This document shows, in pieces, positions 15,145-24,905 of a stretch of DNA of 31,241 bases (the stretch's first letter is position 1; each line of letters opens with the position of its first letter). The notes under the pieces are model-generated. The model made no database searches, had not been told where the DNA came from, and saw only the letters and a list, made by a program, of their open reading frames with translations. Origin of the DNA: DATCBF01 sp964401995 (GTDB taxonomy: Bacteria > Actinomycetota > Thermoleophilia > Solirubrobacterales > 70-9); NCBI GenBank assembly GCA_964401995.1, contig CAYOAP010000020.1, positions 1 through 31,241 on the forward strand, written 5' to 3'. The position numbers and the translations under genes were made by a program.

Positions 15145-15732
15145 TCATTCCCTGAATTCGATCGGTTTGATCACTTTGGCCGGGGCGCCGGCGGCGATCA
15201 TGCCTGGCGGGATATCCCGCGTCACGACTGAGTTTGCGCCGATCACGCAGCGCTCGCCGACCTCAACTCCGCTGGTAACCACGCAATTTGCGCCAAACCA
15301 GCAGTTCGACCCGATCTTGACCCGGCCGCGGGAGACAAAGCCCTGCCAGGTGATCGGCATGTTCGGATCGTCGAAGCGGTGGTTGGCATCGCCGACGAAG
15401 CAGCCGTTGGCGAACATCGTGTGGTCGCCGATCTCGACCCGCTCGTGCGAGGCGAGCATCGTGTTGCGGTTGAGGAAGCAGCCCTCGCCGATCGAGATCC
15501 GGGCCTGCGGCGCCATCGTGATCCAGCAGCCTGGCTCAAGCAGGGTGCCCTCGCCGATAGTCAGCCGGCCCTCGTCCAGCGCCTCCAGCAGCTCCCCCTC
15601 GACCGGGTAGCGGACGAAGAAGCCGCCGCGGGCGGCGTGGCGGTTGAGACGAGCCCGGCGCAGGCGGCGGTGGTTGCGCTCGTACCAGCGGCGCTTGACC
15701 CACCACAGCCTCCAACCGTTCAGCTCCGCCAT
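15145..15732 (-). CDS. Left-handed beta-helix acyltransferase
   Basis: A 195-residue hexapeptide-repeat transferase. An Arg/Trp-rich N-terminus (RWYERNHRRLRRARLNR) precedes repeated [LIV]GxxxxI turns from about residue 57 on, with an inserted loop FANGCFVGDANHRFDDP that carries the likely catalytic His as in galactoside/serine/maltose acetyltransferases. The end AGAPAKVIKPI is the standard cap. Acceptor unknown; cell-surface sugar or lipid-linked sugar acetylation is a reasonable guess, and the basic N-terminus may touch membrane. It is divergent from the 15799 gene with 66 nt between starts. Confidence 0.9.
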   Translation of the reverse strand: MAELNGWRLWWVKRRWYERNHRRLRRARLNRHAARGGFFVRYPVEGELLEALDEGRLTIGEGTLLEPGCWITMAPQARISIGEGCFLNRNTMLASHERVEIGDHTMFANGCFVGDANHRFDDPNMPITWQGFVSRGRVKIGSNCWFGANCVVTSGVEVGERCVIGANSVVTRDIPPGMIAAGAPAKVIKPIEFRE

Positions 15733-15798
15733 GCCCCTAGCTTTCCAGAGGCGGCGGCAGTAGGGTCGCTGGCAATCCAGCCGAGGAGGAAGCGCGCG

Positions 15799-16290
15799 AT
15801 GGGGATGTTCGAAATGACCGACGCCCAGGCGGTCGAGTGGCGCCAGAAGATGCGCGACCTAGTCGCTCCCCATGTCAACGGCGAAGAGGTGGTCGCGGCG
15901 GCGGCCTTCCGGCGCGGTGGCGCGGCAGCGAGCATGGTCGCCTCCAAGGCCCAGCTCGGCGGCATCGTCTATGCCGGGATCAAGCTGCTGAACAAGAAGA
16001 AAGCCGGCGGCCTGCCGGAGCGGGTGATGCTGGCCGTCACGCCCGACAAGATCTACGCCTTCAACTTCGGCTTCAAGGGGCGCGACTACAAGCTCAAGGA
16101 CGAGGTGGCGGTCTGGGCTCGGCCCGGCTTGAAGATCTCGACCGAGCTCAAGTCGGGGATGACCGCGCTGACGATCGAGTCGCCGGCCGAGGGTGAGAAA
16201 GCGACGCTGGTCGGAGTCGGCGTCAAGGACGACCCGATCAGCCAGGAACTGATTGGCGTGCTGCAGGGCGCGGCGCCGGCCGCAAGCTGA
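15799..16290 (+). CDS. Conserved-looking protein, possible PH-like domain, unknown
   Basis: A 163-residue protein I do not recognise. The first half is helical with an Ala-rich stretch (VVAAAAFRRGGAAASMVASK). The second half, ERVMLAVTPDKIYAFNF through TIESPAEGEKATLVGVG, reads as alternating beta strands ending in a helix, like bacterial PH/GRAM domains; that is a fold guess. The frame extends far upstream (to 15379), but ATG 15799 has GAGGAGGA 8 nt before it. It is followed after 2 nt by a tiny membrane ORF and then the ROK kinase, forming a three-gene operon. Confidence 0.8.
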   Translation: MGMFEMTDAQAVEWRQKMRDLVAPHVNGEEVVAAAAFRRGGAAASMVASKAQLGGIVYAGIKLLNKKKAGGLPERVMLAVTPDKIYAFNFGFKGRDYKLKDEVAVWARPGLKISTELKSGMTALTIESPAEGEKATLVGVGVKDDPISQELIGVLQGAAPAAS

Positions 16291-16292
16291 CG

Positions 16293-16409
16293 ATGGCGAT
16301 CCACAAGCAGCGTGGCGGCAGTTACTGGTACTACTGGCTGATCATCGTCGGAGGAACCATTTTCGTGATCGCCTACTTCGCCACAGACGGATTCGGGCTG
16401 ACGCCATGA
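16293..16409 (+). CDS. 38-residue single-pass membrane peptide
   Basis: A short ORF between the unknown gene and the ROK kinase. It begins MAIHKQRGG, then an aromatic and hydrophobic helix (YWYYWLIIVGG up to IAYFA, about residues 11-30) and ends DGFGLTP. Basic residues before the helix suggest the N-terminus is inside. It starts 2 nt after the previous stop and ends in ATGA with the kinase start. Because the kinase has no clear Shine-Dalgarno of its own, its translation probably depends on ribosomes finishing this ORF, which supports real expression. No homologue is known to me. Confidence 0.65.
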   Translation: MAIHKQRGGSYWYYWLIIVGGTIFVIAYFATDGFGLTP

Positions 16410-17377
16410 ACGGCGTCGGCGTGAGCCTGCGCGGGGGCATCGACCTCGGCGGGACCAAGATCCAGACCGTCGTCGTCGATGCCGGCGGCAAGGTGCTGGG
16501 CCAGTCGCGGCGGCCGACGCCAACCAGCGGCGGCCCCCAGGACGTCGCCAACGCGATGGCCGAATCGCTGCAGGAGTCGGCCGAGAAGGCCGCCGTCGCC
16601 ACTTCGACCCTGGAGGGGATCGGGGTCGGCTCGCCGGGCGACGCCGACGAGAAAACCGGCGTCGTCTCCGGCGCGCGCAACCTGCCCGGCTGGGAGGGCA
16701 ACTTCCCGCTCGCGGAAAAACTGAAAGACGCCCTTGGGGCTGAGGTCCGAGTTGGCAACGACGTCCAGGTAGCGACCGAGGCCGAGTTCCACCTTGGCGC
16801 CGGGCGCGAGTTCCAGAGCCTGATCGGCGTCTTCTGGGGCACCGGCGTCGGCGGCGGTCTGGTCCTTGACGGCAAGCCTTGGCTCGGCCGCGGCGCCGCC
16901 GGGGAGGTCGGCCACATGGTCGTCAAGCGCGGTGGCGCCAAGTGCCCTTGCGGCCGCAAGGGCTGCATGGAGGCCTACGCGGGCCGGGCGGCGATGGAGC
17001 TCGAGGCCCGGCGCCAGCACGAGGAGGGCGTCAAGACCGACCTTTTCAAGCTGATGGAGAAGCACGAGAAAGACCGCCTCACCAGCGGCATCTGGGAGCG
17101 CGCCCTCGACCATGGAGACCACTTAGCGGAGAAGCTGATCGATCGCGCGATCGAGGCGCTCGGCACCGGCATCGCCTCAGCGGTCAACCTGCTCGACCCC
17201 GAAGCCGTGATCATCGGCGGCGGCCTCGGCGTCCGCTTCGGCGACCGCTACATGGACGCGCTGACGAAAGAGCTGAGCAAGCACCTCTTCCTCGACGAAA
17301 AGCCTCCCGCCGTGCGCGTCGCCTCGCTCGGCGACCTCGGCGGCGCAATCGGTGCCTCCTTGCTCTTCGCTCGCTGA
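16406..17377 (+). CDS. ROK-family sugar kinase (glucokinase-like)
   Basis: A 323-residue ASKHA kinase. The phosphate loop is GIDLGGTK (11-18). GVGSPGDAD, VGNDVQVATEAEF (catalytic-site Asp), GTGVGGGLVLDG and the ROK zinc-binding signature CPCGRKGCMEAYAG follow. GEVGHMVV supplies the conserved His zinc ligand. No DNA-binding domain precedes, so it is a kinase and not a ROK repressor. Glucose is the likeliest substrate by similarity to actinobacterial glucokinases, but N-acetylmannosamine- or fructokinase-type activity is possible. It converges, 7 nt apart, on a sugar ABC transporter, suggesting uptake and phosphorylation of the same sugar. Confidence 0.92.
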   Translation: MNGVGVSLRGGIDLGGTKIQTVVVDAGGKVLGQSRRPTPTSGGPQDVANAMAESLQESAEKAAVATSTLEGIGVGSPGDADEKTGVVSGARNLPGWEGNFPLAEKLKDALGAEVRVGNDVQVATEAEFHLGAGREFQSLIGVFWGTGVGGGLVLDGKPWLGRGAAGEVGHMVVKRGGAKCPCGRKGCMEAYAGRAAMELEARRQHEEGVKTDLFKLMEKHEKDRLTSGIWERALDHGDHLAEKLIDRAIEALGTGIASAVNLLDPEAVIIGGGLGVRFGDRYMDALTKELSKHLFLDEKPPAVRVASLGDLGGAIGASLLFAR

Positions 17378-17384
17378 GCCTGAG

Positions 17385-18599
17385 CTAGATCCGGCCCGCA
17401 GCCTGGCGCTGCTGCCTGGCGATCGCGTCGACGATCACCGCCAGCAACAGGACGCCGCCGGTGACCATGAACTTGACCGCCGAGGAGAGGGCCAGCAGGT
17501 CCATCCCATTGGAGATCGAGCCGATCACGAGCGCGCCGAGCAGGGCGGTCCAGACCGAGCCGCGGCCGCCGAAGAGGCTGGTCCCAGCGATCACAGGCCC
17601 GGCGATCGCCAGCAGCAGCAGTTCGCTGCCGCCCGAGTTCTGGTTGACGGCCAGCAGCCGCGAGGCGGCCATGATGCCGCCGATCGCGGCCATCGTGCCG
17701 GCGATCGAGAAGACCGCCACCCGGACCCCGTTGACGCGGATGCCCGCTCGGCGAGCGGCCTCGGCGTTTCCGCCGACGGCGAAGACGTGGCGGCCGAAGG
17801 TGGTCCGCTTGACGACGAACTCCATCCCGATCACGAAGGCGAGCAGGATCAGCACCGCCAGCGGCACGCCGCGGTCGGAGTTGAGGACCGCGACGGCGAT
17901 GATCGTCACCGCGGCGACGGCGACGAAGCGAATCACCTGGGCCGCCGGGCTCTGGCCAGCCAGCCCGGCGGCGACGCGGCGACGGTGCCCGAAGACCAGC
18001 ACCCCTCCGTAGGCCGCGATCGCGATCGCGGCGAAGATCCAGCCGACCGCGCCCGAGTAGAAGGTGTTGGCGAGGCCGGTGATCTTGGGGTCGGTGAGGT
18101 TGATCGACCCGGTCGAGCCCAACACCTGCAGCAGCGCTCCCTGCCACGCAAGCAGCCCTGCCAAGGTGACGACGAAGGAGGGCACGACGAAGCGGCTGAA
18201 GAGCGAGCCCTGGAGAAAGCCGATCGCGGCGCCGACGAGGACGGCAGCGGCGATCGCCAGATAGGGGCTCCATTCGTGCTGGACGTTGAGCACCGCCATC
18301 ACCGCCGCGGCGAGGCCGCTGACGGCGCCGACCGAGAGGTCAATCTCTCCCAGCAGCAGCACGTAGACGACCCCGATCGAGATCAGCCCGGTGGCCGTGA
18401 TCTGCAGCATCAGGTTGGTCAGGTTCTGAGCCGAGAGGAAGCGGTCGTTCTCGAACTGGAAGATCGCCCAGATCAGGGCCAACCCGATCACGACCCGCAG
18501 CGAGGCGAGGTCGCCCTGGATCAGGCGGCGCACCGTCTCGGCGGAACGTGGCGTCGGCGCATCGGCCTCGCCTGGCGTCACCTCAGCGCTCTCAGCCAT
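17385..18599 (-). CDS. CUT2-family sugar ABC transporter permease
   Basis: A 404-residue permease of the XylH/RbsC family with about ten membrane helices. GDLASLRVVIGLALIWAIFQ begins helix 1, and SIGVVYVLLLGEIDLSVG is the CUT2 signature, with the EAA-like cytoplasmic loop near GGNAEAARRAGIRV. The open frame extends to 18746, but that part is antisense-like Arg/Ser-rich sequence; ATG 18599 overlaps the ATPase stop by 8 nt and gives a normal N-terminus. XylH-type proteins of this length pair with a xylose/glucose-type binding protein, consistent with the two genes upstream. Confidence 0.93.
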   Translation of the reverse strand: MAESAEVTPGEADAPTPRSAETVRRLIQGDLASLRVVIGLALIWAIFQFENDRFLSAQNLTNLMLQITATGLISIGVVYVLLLGEIDLSVGAVSGLAAAVMAVLNVQHEWSPYLAIAAAVLVGAAIGFLQGSLFSRFVVPSFVVTLAGLLAWQGALLQVLGSTGSINLTDPKITGLANTFYSGAVGWIFAAIAIAAYGGVLVFGHRRRVAAGLAGQSPAAQVIRFVAVAAVTIIAVAVLNSDRGVPLAVLILLAFVIGMEFVVKRTTFGRHVFAVGGNAEAARRAGIRVNGVRVAVFSIAGTMAAIGGIMAASRLLAVNQNSGGSELLLLAIAGPVIAGTSLFGGRGSVWTALLGALVIGSISNGMDLLALSSAVKFMVTGGVLLLAVIVDAIARQQRQAAGRI

Positions 18600-19377
18600 C
18601 GCCCTTCGCCTCCTTTCCACTCTCGCCATCGGCGCCGGTGATCGCCGCGACGACGTGCTCCTCAGTAGTCGATTCGGCGGCGAAATCCCCGGTGGCGCGG
18701 CCCAGCCGCAAGACCACGATCCGGTCGGCGACCTCGAAGACGTCAACCAGGTTGTGGCTGATCACGACGACCCCCAGCCCGCGCTCTTTGAGACGGCGGA
18801 TCAGCTCCAGGACCTGGGCGGTCTGTGGCACCCCAAGCGCCGCGGTCGGCTCGTCGAGGAGGACGACCTTGGGCTCGCCCAGCAGCGAGCGGGCGACGGC
18901 GACCTGCTGGCGCTGGCCCCCAGAGAGGGTGCCGACCTCGCTGCGCAGGCTCGGGATCGTCACCGCCAGGCTCGAGAGCAGCTCGCCGGCGCGGTGCTCC
19001 ATGCGCGCCTCATCGAGCTGCCGCGAAATCCTGCCCGGGCCGGGAGAGATCTCCTCTTTGCCGAGGAAGACGTTGGCAACGACGTCGAGGTTGTCGCAGA
19101 GGGCGAGGTCCTGGTAGACGGTCGCAATCCCCAGCGCCGTCGCGTCCTGGGGTTTCGAGATCGACACCTCGTTGCCGCCGAAACGCACCGAGCCGGTGTC
19201 GGCGGAGTGGATGCCGGCGATCGTCTTCACCAGCGTCGACTTGCCGGCCCCGTTGTCGCCGACGAGGCCGACCACCTCGCCCTCGTGGACGGCGAAATCG
19301 ACCCGGTCCAATGCCTGGACCGGGCCAAATCGCTTGCTGACCCCCTCCAACTCGAGGAGAGGAGCGGCGGCGGTCAT
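18592..19377 (-). CDS. Sugar ABC transporter ATP-binding protein, single domain
   Basis: A 261-residue ATPase: Walker A GDNGAGKST (40-48), Q-loop YQD (88-90), signature LSGGQ (151-155), Walker B VVLLDEP (171-177) and His208 switch. Classical XylG/RbsA proteins are about 500 residues with two fused domains; this one has a single domain and would act as a homodimer, as FrcA-type subunits do. The frame is open to 19437, but ATG 19377 starts one nt after the binding-protein TGA and gives the family N-terminus. ATP hydrolysis drives sugar import with the 17385 permease. Confidence 0.94.
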   Translation of the reverse strand: MTAAAPLLELEGVSKRFGPVQALDRVDFAVHEGEVVGLVGDNGAGKSTLVKTIAGIHSADTGSVRFGGNEVSISKPQDATALGIATVYQDLALCDNLDVVANVFLGKEEISPGPGRISRQLDEARMEHRAGELLSSLAVTIPSLRSEVGTLSGGQRQQVAVARSLLGEPKVVLLDEPTAALGVPQTAQVLELIRRLKERGLGVVVISHNLVDVFEVADRIVVLRLGRATGDFAAESTTEEHVVAAITGADGESGKEAKGDG

Positions 19378-19378
19378 C

Positions 19379-20476
19379 TCAGCCCGAGATTCCCGCTTCT
19401 TTGCACGCAGTCGCATAAGCGCTGGTGCAGAGTTCACCCGCGGTGACGAAACCGTCGGCGACCACCGTGCTCTTGACGTTGTCTTTGGTCACGGCGATCG
19501 GTTTCAGCAGGACCGAGGGGATATCGGCCTTGCCGTTGTTGACGTTTTCGGTGATTTTGTTCTGCGGCACTTCTTCACCTTCGGCCAGGGCAACGGCGAT
19601 TTCGGCGCTGATCTTGGCCTCCGGGCCAATTTCCTTGTAGACCGTCATGTACTGCTGGCCGGCGAGGATTCGCTGCAGGCCGGCGACGGTGGCGTCCTGC
19701 CCGGTGACGGGCTTTTCGGTCGGGTTGATCCCAGCTCCCTTCATCGCCGCGATCGCGCCGCCGCCAGTGTCGTCGTTAGCGGCGTAGATGCCGGCGAACC
19801 CATTGTTGCCGAGGGCGGTGATCGCCTGCTGCGCCTCGCGCTGGGCGTTTTCGGCGGACCAGCCGGGGGTGTCGTACTCCTTGGCGATGTCGACTCCGGC
19901 CGCTTCAAACCCTTTGTGGGCGCCCGCTTTGAACAGGGCCGCGTTGGGGTCGGCGGGGTCGCCGTTGATCATGATGATCGGGCCGCTGGCGCTGCCGTCT
20001 TCTTTCAGTTTGCCGGCCAGGGTTTCGGCCTGGAGTTCACCGACTTTTTCGTTGTCGAAGGAGACGTAGGCGTCGAGTTCGGCGTTTTCGATCAGGCGGT
20101 CGTAACTCAGCACCGGCACGTTCTCGGCCTTTGCCTTTTCGGCGATCGCCGCTGCCGATTTGGAGTCCATCGGGTCGACGACAAGGACATCGGCGCCCTG
20201 GGTCAGCGCCGCTTCGGCCTGGCTCTGCTGTTTGGAAGCGTCACCGCCGGCGTTGCTGTAGATGACTTCGCATTCTTCGCAGACTTCTTCAACGGCCTTT
20301 TCGAAGTCAGGGCGGTCGTTGGATTCGTAGCGGGGCGTCTCGTTTTCGGGCAGCAATAAGGCGATCGTGGGACCACCGCTACCTCCACTAGAGCCACAAC
20401 CCGAGGCAACAAGGGCAACCGCGATCAGGGCCGCGGCCACGATCGCAACTCGTTTCAACAACGCAGAACTGGACAT
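19379..20476 (-). CDS. XylF-like sugar-binding lipoprotein
   Basis: A 365-residue periplasmic-binding-protein-fold lipoprotein that presents sugar to the ABC permease. The lipobox ASGC gives lipid-anchored Cys27, followed by a Gly/Ser linker. The XylF-like marks are NAGGDASKQQSQAEAAL, VDPMDSKSAAAIAEKA and VPVLSYDRLI, then the hinge region ANDDTGGGAI. Two cysteine pairs (CEEC near 65-68 and two near the C-terminus) could form disulfides. A consensus AGGAGG sits just upstream of ATG 20476, and GAA/AAA codons are frequent beside the GAG/AAG of uvrA, fitting high expression. Ligand is probably xylose or glucose; not provable here. Confidence 0.92.
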   Translation of the reverse strand: MSSSALLKRVAIVAAALIAVALVASGCGSSGGSGGPTIALLLPENETPRYESNDRPDFEKAVEEVCEECEVIYSNAGGDASKQQSQAEAALTQGADVLVVDPMDSKSAAAIAEKAKAENVPVLSYDRLIENAELDAYVSFDNEKVGELQAETLAGKLKEDGSASGPIIMINGDPADPNAALFKAGAHKGFEAAGVDIAKEYDTPGWSAENAQREAQQAITALGNNGFAGIYAANDDTGGGAIAAMKGAGINPTEKPVTGQDATVAGLQRILAGQQYMTVYKEIGPEAKISAEIAVALAEGEEVPQNKITENVNNGKADIPSVLLKPIAVTKDNVKSTVVADGFVTAGELCTSAYATACKEAGISG

Positions 20477-20480
20477 TTCT

Positions 20481-20486
20481 CCTCCT
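20481..20486 (-). promoter_or_regulatory. Consensus Shine-Dalgarno of the sugar-binding protein
   Basis: AGGAGG on the leftward strand, 4 nt before ATG 20476, the strongest ribosome site noted in the window. The 86-nt gap to uvrA (20477-20562) should hold the operon's promoter, but no clear -35/-10 pair was identified. Confidence 0.6.
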
Positions 20487-20562
20487 GTTTGTCTGCGCCT
20501 CCGCTCGCCTAATACCCACTCGAGGAGCTTTTAATCAGCAGAACAAACTGGAGGGCGAATCC

Positions 20563-23454
<2,892 letters not shown>

Positions 23455-23465
23455 GTCTACGCATA

Positions 23466-23479
23466 CGAACAGATGTTCC
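23466..23479. promoter_or_regulatory. LexA SOS box at the uvrA promoter
   Basis: The site CGAACAGATGTTCC matches every position of the Bacillus-type LexA consensus CGAACRNRYGTTYC, with a perfect inner inverted repeat GAACA-GA-TGTTC (23467-23478). It lies 11 nt upstream of the uvrA TTG and 19 nt upstream of the divergent gene's GTG, so LexA could repress both. uvrA is a classic SOS gene, which raises the prior. Confidence 0.75.
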
Positions 23480-23495
23480 CTGGGGGAGAATTTGG

Positions 23496-23544
23496 GGTGT
23501 GAACGCCATTAGTCCCGGTATGCGGGAAGAATGGCGTTCACACC
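23496..23544 (+). repeat. Long hairpin over the start of the AbiEi-like gene
   Basis: Perfect 15-nt arms (23496-23510 and 23530-23544), then a 2x2 internal mismatch, then a 5-bp inner stem (23513-23517 with 23523-23527) around a 5-nt loop gtatg. GTG 23499 lies inside the outer stem, and the alternative ATG 23520 lies at the loop. It may act as an RNA structure controlling translation or as a DNA operator. Confidence 0.75.
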
Positions 23545-24443
23545 AGCAGCTCGCGGCACTCGCCCAGCGCCAGCACGGAGTCGTTTCCAGCCGGCAGTTG
23601 CAGCGCCTTGGGTACTCGAAGAGCGCAATCGGGCGCGCCTCAAAGGCGGGACATCTGCACCGGGTTCATCAGGGGGCATATGCCGTGGGACATACCTCCC
23701 TAACCGAGCACGGCAGGTGCATCGCAGCGGTCGCCTCTTGCGGGCCAACCGCTTTGCTGAGCCACACATCTGCCGCTTGGCTCTGGGGGCTCGCGCCCGA
23801 ATGTCCCGCCCGGATTCATGTGGCGGTGCCGAAACGCGGGCGCAACCGGGCGGACTTCCATCTCCACCACGCCCCCGCTCTAAATGACTCAGATCGCGCT
23901 CTGCGCGAGGGGATTCCCGTGACCGCTCTCCCTCGCACCTTTCTCGACGTCGCTGCAACTGCCCCTCGACGCCTCGACCGCATGATCGAGCGCGCTGAAC
24001 GGCTGGAGCTGTTTGACCTGCGGGAGGTCGACTCACTCCTCGCCCGCACCGTCGGGCACCCTGGCGCTGGGCGACTCCGGAAGGCCATCGCTGCCTATCG
24101 CGACCCTGCCTTCACCCGCTCCCGCCTTGAGCAGCGGTTCCTGGCTCTCGTGCGGGAGGCTGGGCTTCCCAGGCCCGACGTGAACACCTTCGTCGCCGGT
24201 TTTGAGCTCGACATGTACTGGCCCGCCGAGCGCTTTGCCGTTGAACTTGACGGCTACGAGACCCACGGCACGCGGGCCGCATTCGAGAGCGACCGCATTC
24301 GCCAGGAAGACCTGAAGCTGGCCGAGATAGAGATGATCCGCATCACCGACCGCCGCCTCAAGCGCGAGCCAGAAGTCGTGGCCAAGCGGCTTGAAACCCA
24401 CCTGGAGCGGAGGCGGCGCGAGATGCGCTCAAGCATCGCCTAG
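23499..24443 (+). CDS. AbiEi-like winged-helix plus DUF559-like nuclease-fold protein
   Basis: A 314-residue two-part protein. The N-terminal part (about 14-65: QRQHGVVSSRQLQRLGYSKS then RVHQGAYAVG) is the AbiEi antitoxin-type winged helix. The C-terminal part (about 215-305) resembles DUF559/Vsr-like PD-(D/E)xK domains, with FELDMYW, AVELDGYETH and a run of RxxD helices. Many actinobacteria encode such proteins without the AbiEii nucleotidyltransferase toxin, and none is next to this gene. GTG 23499 has gggggaga about 10 nt upstream; ATG 23520 is the other candidate. Function is unproven; a role as nuclease or regulator is inferred. Confidence 0.8.
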   Translation: MNAISPGMREEWRSHQQLAALAQRQHGVVSSRQLQRLGYSKSAIGRASKAGHLHRVHQGAYAVGHTSLTEHGRCIAAVASCGPTALLSHTSAAWLWGLAPECPARIHVAVPKRGRNRADFHLHHAPALNDSDRALREGIPVTALPRTFLDVAATAPRRLDRMIERAERLELFDLREVDSLLARTVGHPGAGRLRKAIAAYRDPAFTRSRLEQRFLALVREAGLPRPDVNTFVAGFELDMYWPAERFAVELDGYETHGTRAAFESDRIRQEDLKLAEIEMIRITDRRLKREPEVVAKRLETHLERRRREMRSSIA

Positions 24444-24518
24444 CGCGTGACTTGCATGTGGCAACTCGACGGCGTACGGTCTCTCTGGGGCAGGGTTTAC
24501 ATACCCCAAGGAGGAGAC

Positions 24519-24896
24519 ATGTCGAATGTCGATACCGCCCGGTCCGCCTACGAGGCCTTTGGCCGCAGCGACCTGGCCAGCCTGCAGGAGTCATTCGCCG
24601 AGGACGGCGTCTGGGTCACCTCGGACGAGCTGCCGCTCGGAGGAGAGGTTCATGGCCGCGATCAGATCATGGCCAACTTCGCCCAGATCCCCAATTACTG
24701 GACGTCGTTCAGCGTCGAGCCGGAGGAGTTCATCGATGCCGGCGACTACGTCGTGGTCCGGGGCACGCAGCGCGCTGGCAACGACAAAGGCAGCTTCGAG
24801 TCCCCCTTCGTCCACCTGATGAAGTTCGAGAACGGCAAGGTGGTGCGCGGGGAGTTCCACTCCGACAGCGCCAAGGCGGTGAAGCTCCTGGCCTAA
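24519..24896 (+). CDS. SnoaL-like/NTF2-fold protein
   Basis: A 125-residue alpha+beta-barrel protein of the SnoaL/ketosteroid-isomerase-like superfamily: TARSAYEAFGRSDLASLQES, then FAEDGVWV, GGEVHGRDQIMANF and FVHLMKFENGKVVRGEFH. Such proteins bind small hydrophobic ligands or isomerise/hydrolyse them; no specific catalytic set can be read. ATG 24519 is chosen because AAGGAGGA lies 3 nt upstream; the in-frame ATG 24447 has none. It is convergent with uvrB, 9 nt apart, and monocistronic in appearance. Confidence 0.9.
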   Translation: MSNVDTARSAYEAFGRSDLASLQESFAEDGVWVTSDELPLGGEVHGRDQIMANFAQIPNYWTSFSVEPEEFIDAGDYVVVRGTQRAGNDKGSFESPFVHLMKFENGKVVRGEFHSDSAKAVKLLA

Positions 24897-24905
24897 GCCA
24901 GATCC

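Noticed and set aside
23496..23544. TGTGAAC and GTTCACA arms as a Rex operator
   Set aside because: The half-sites are about 20 nt apart instead of 3, so they cannot form one Rex site; treated as a hairpin instead.
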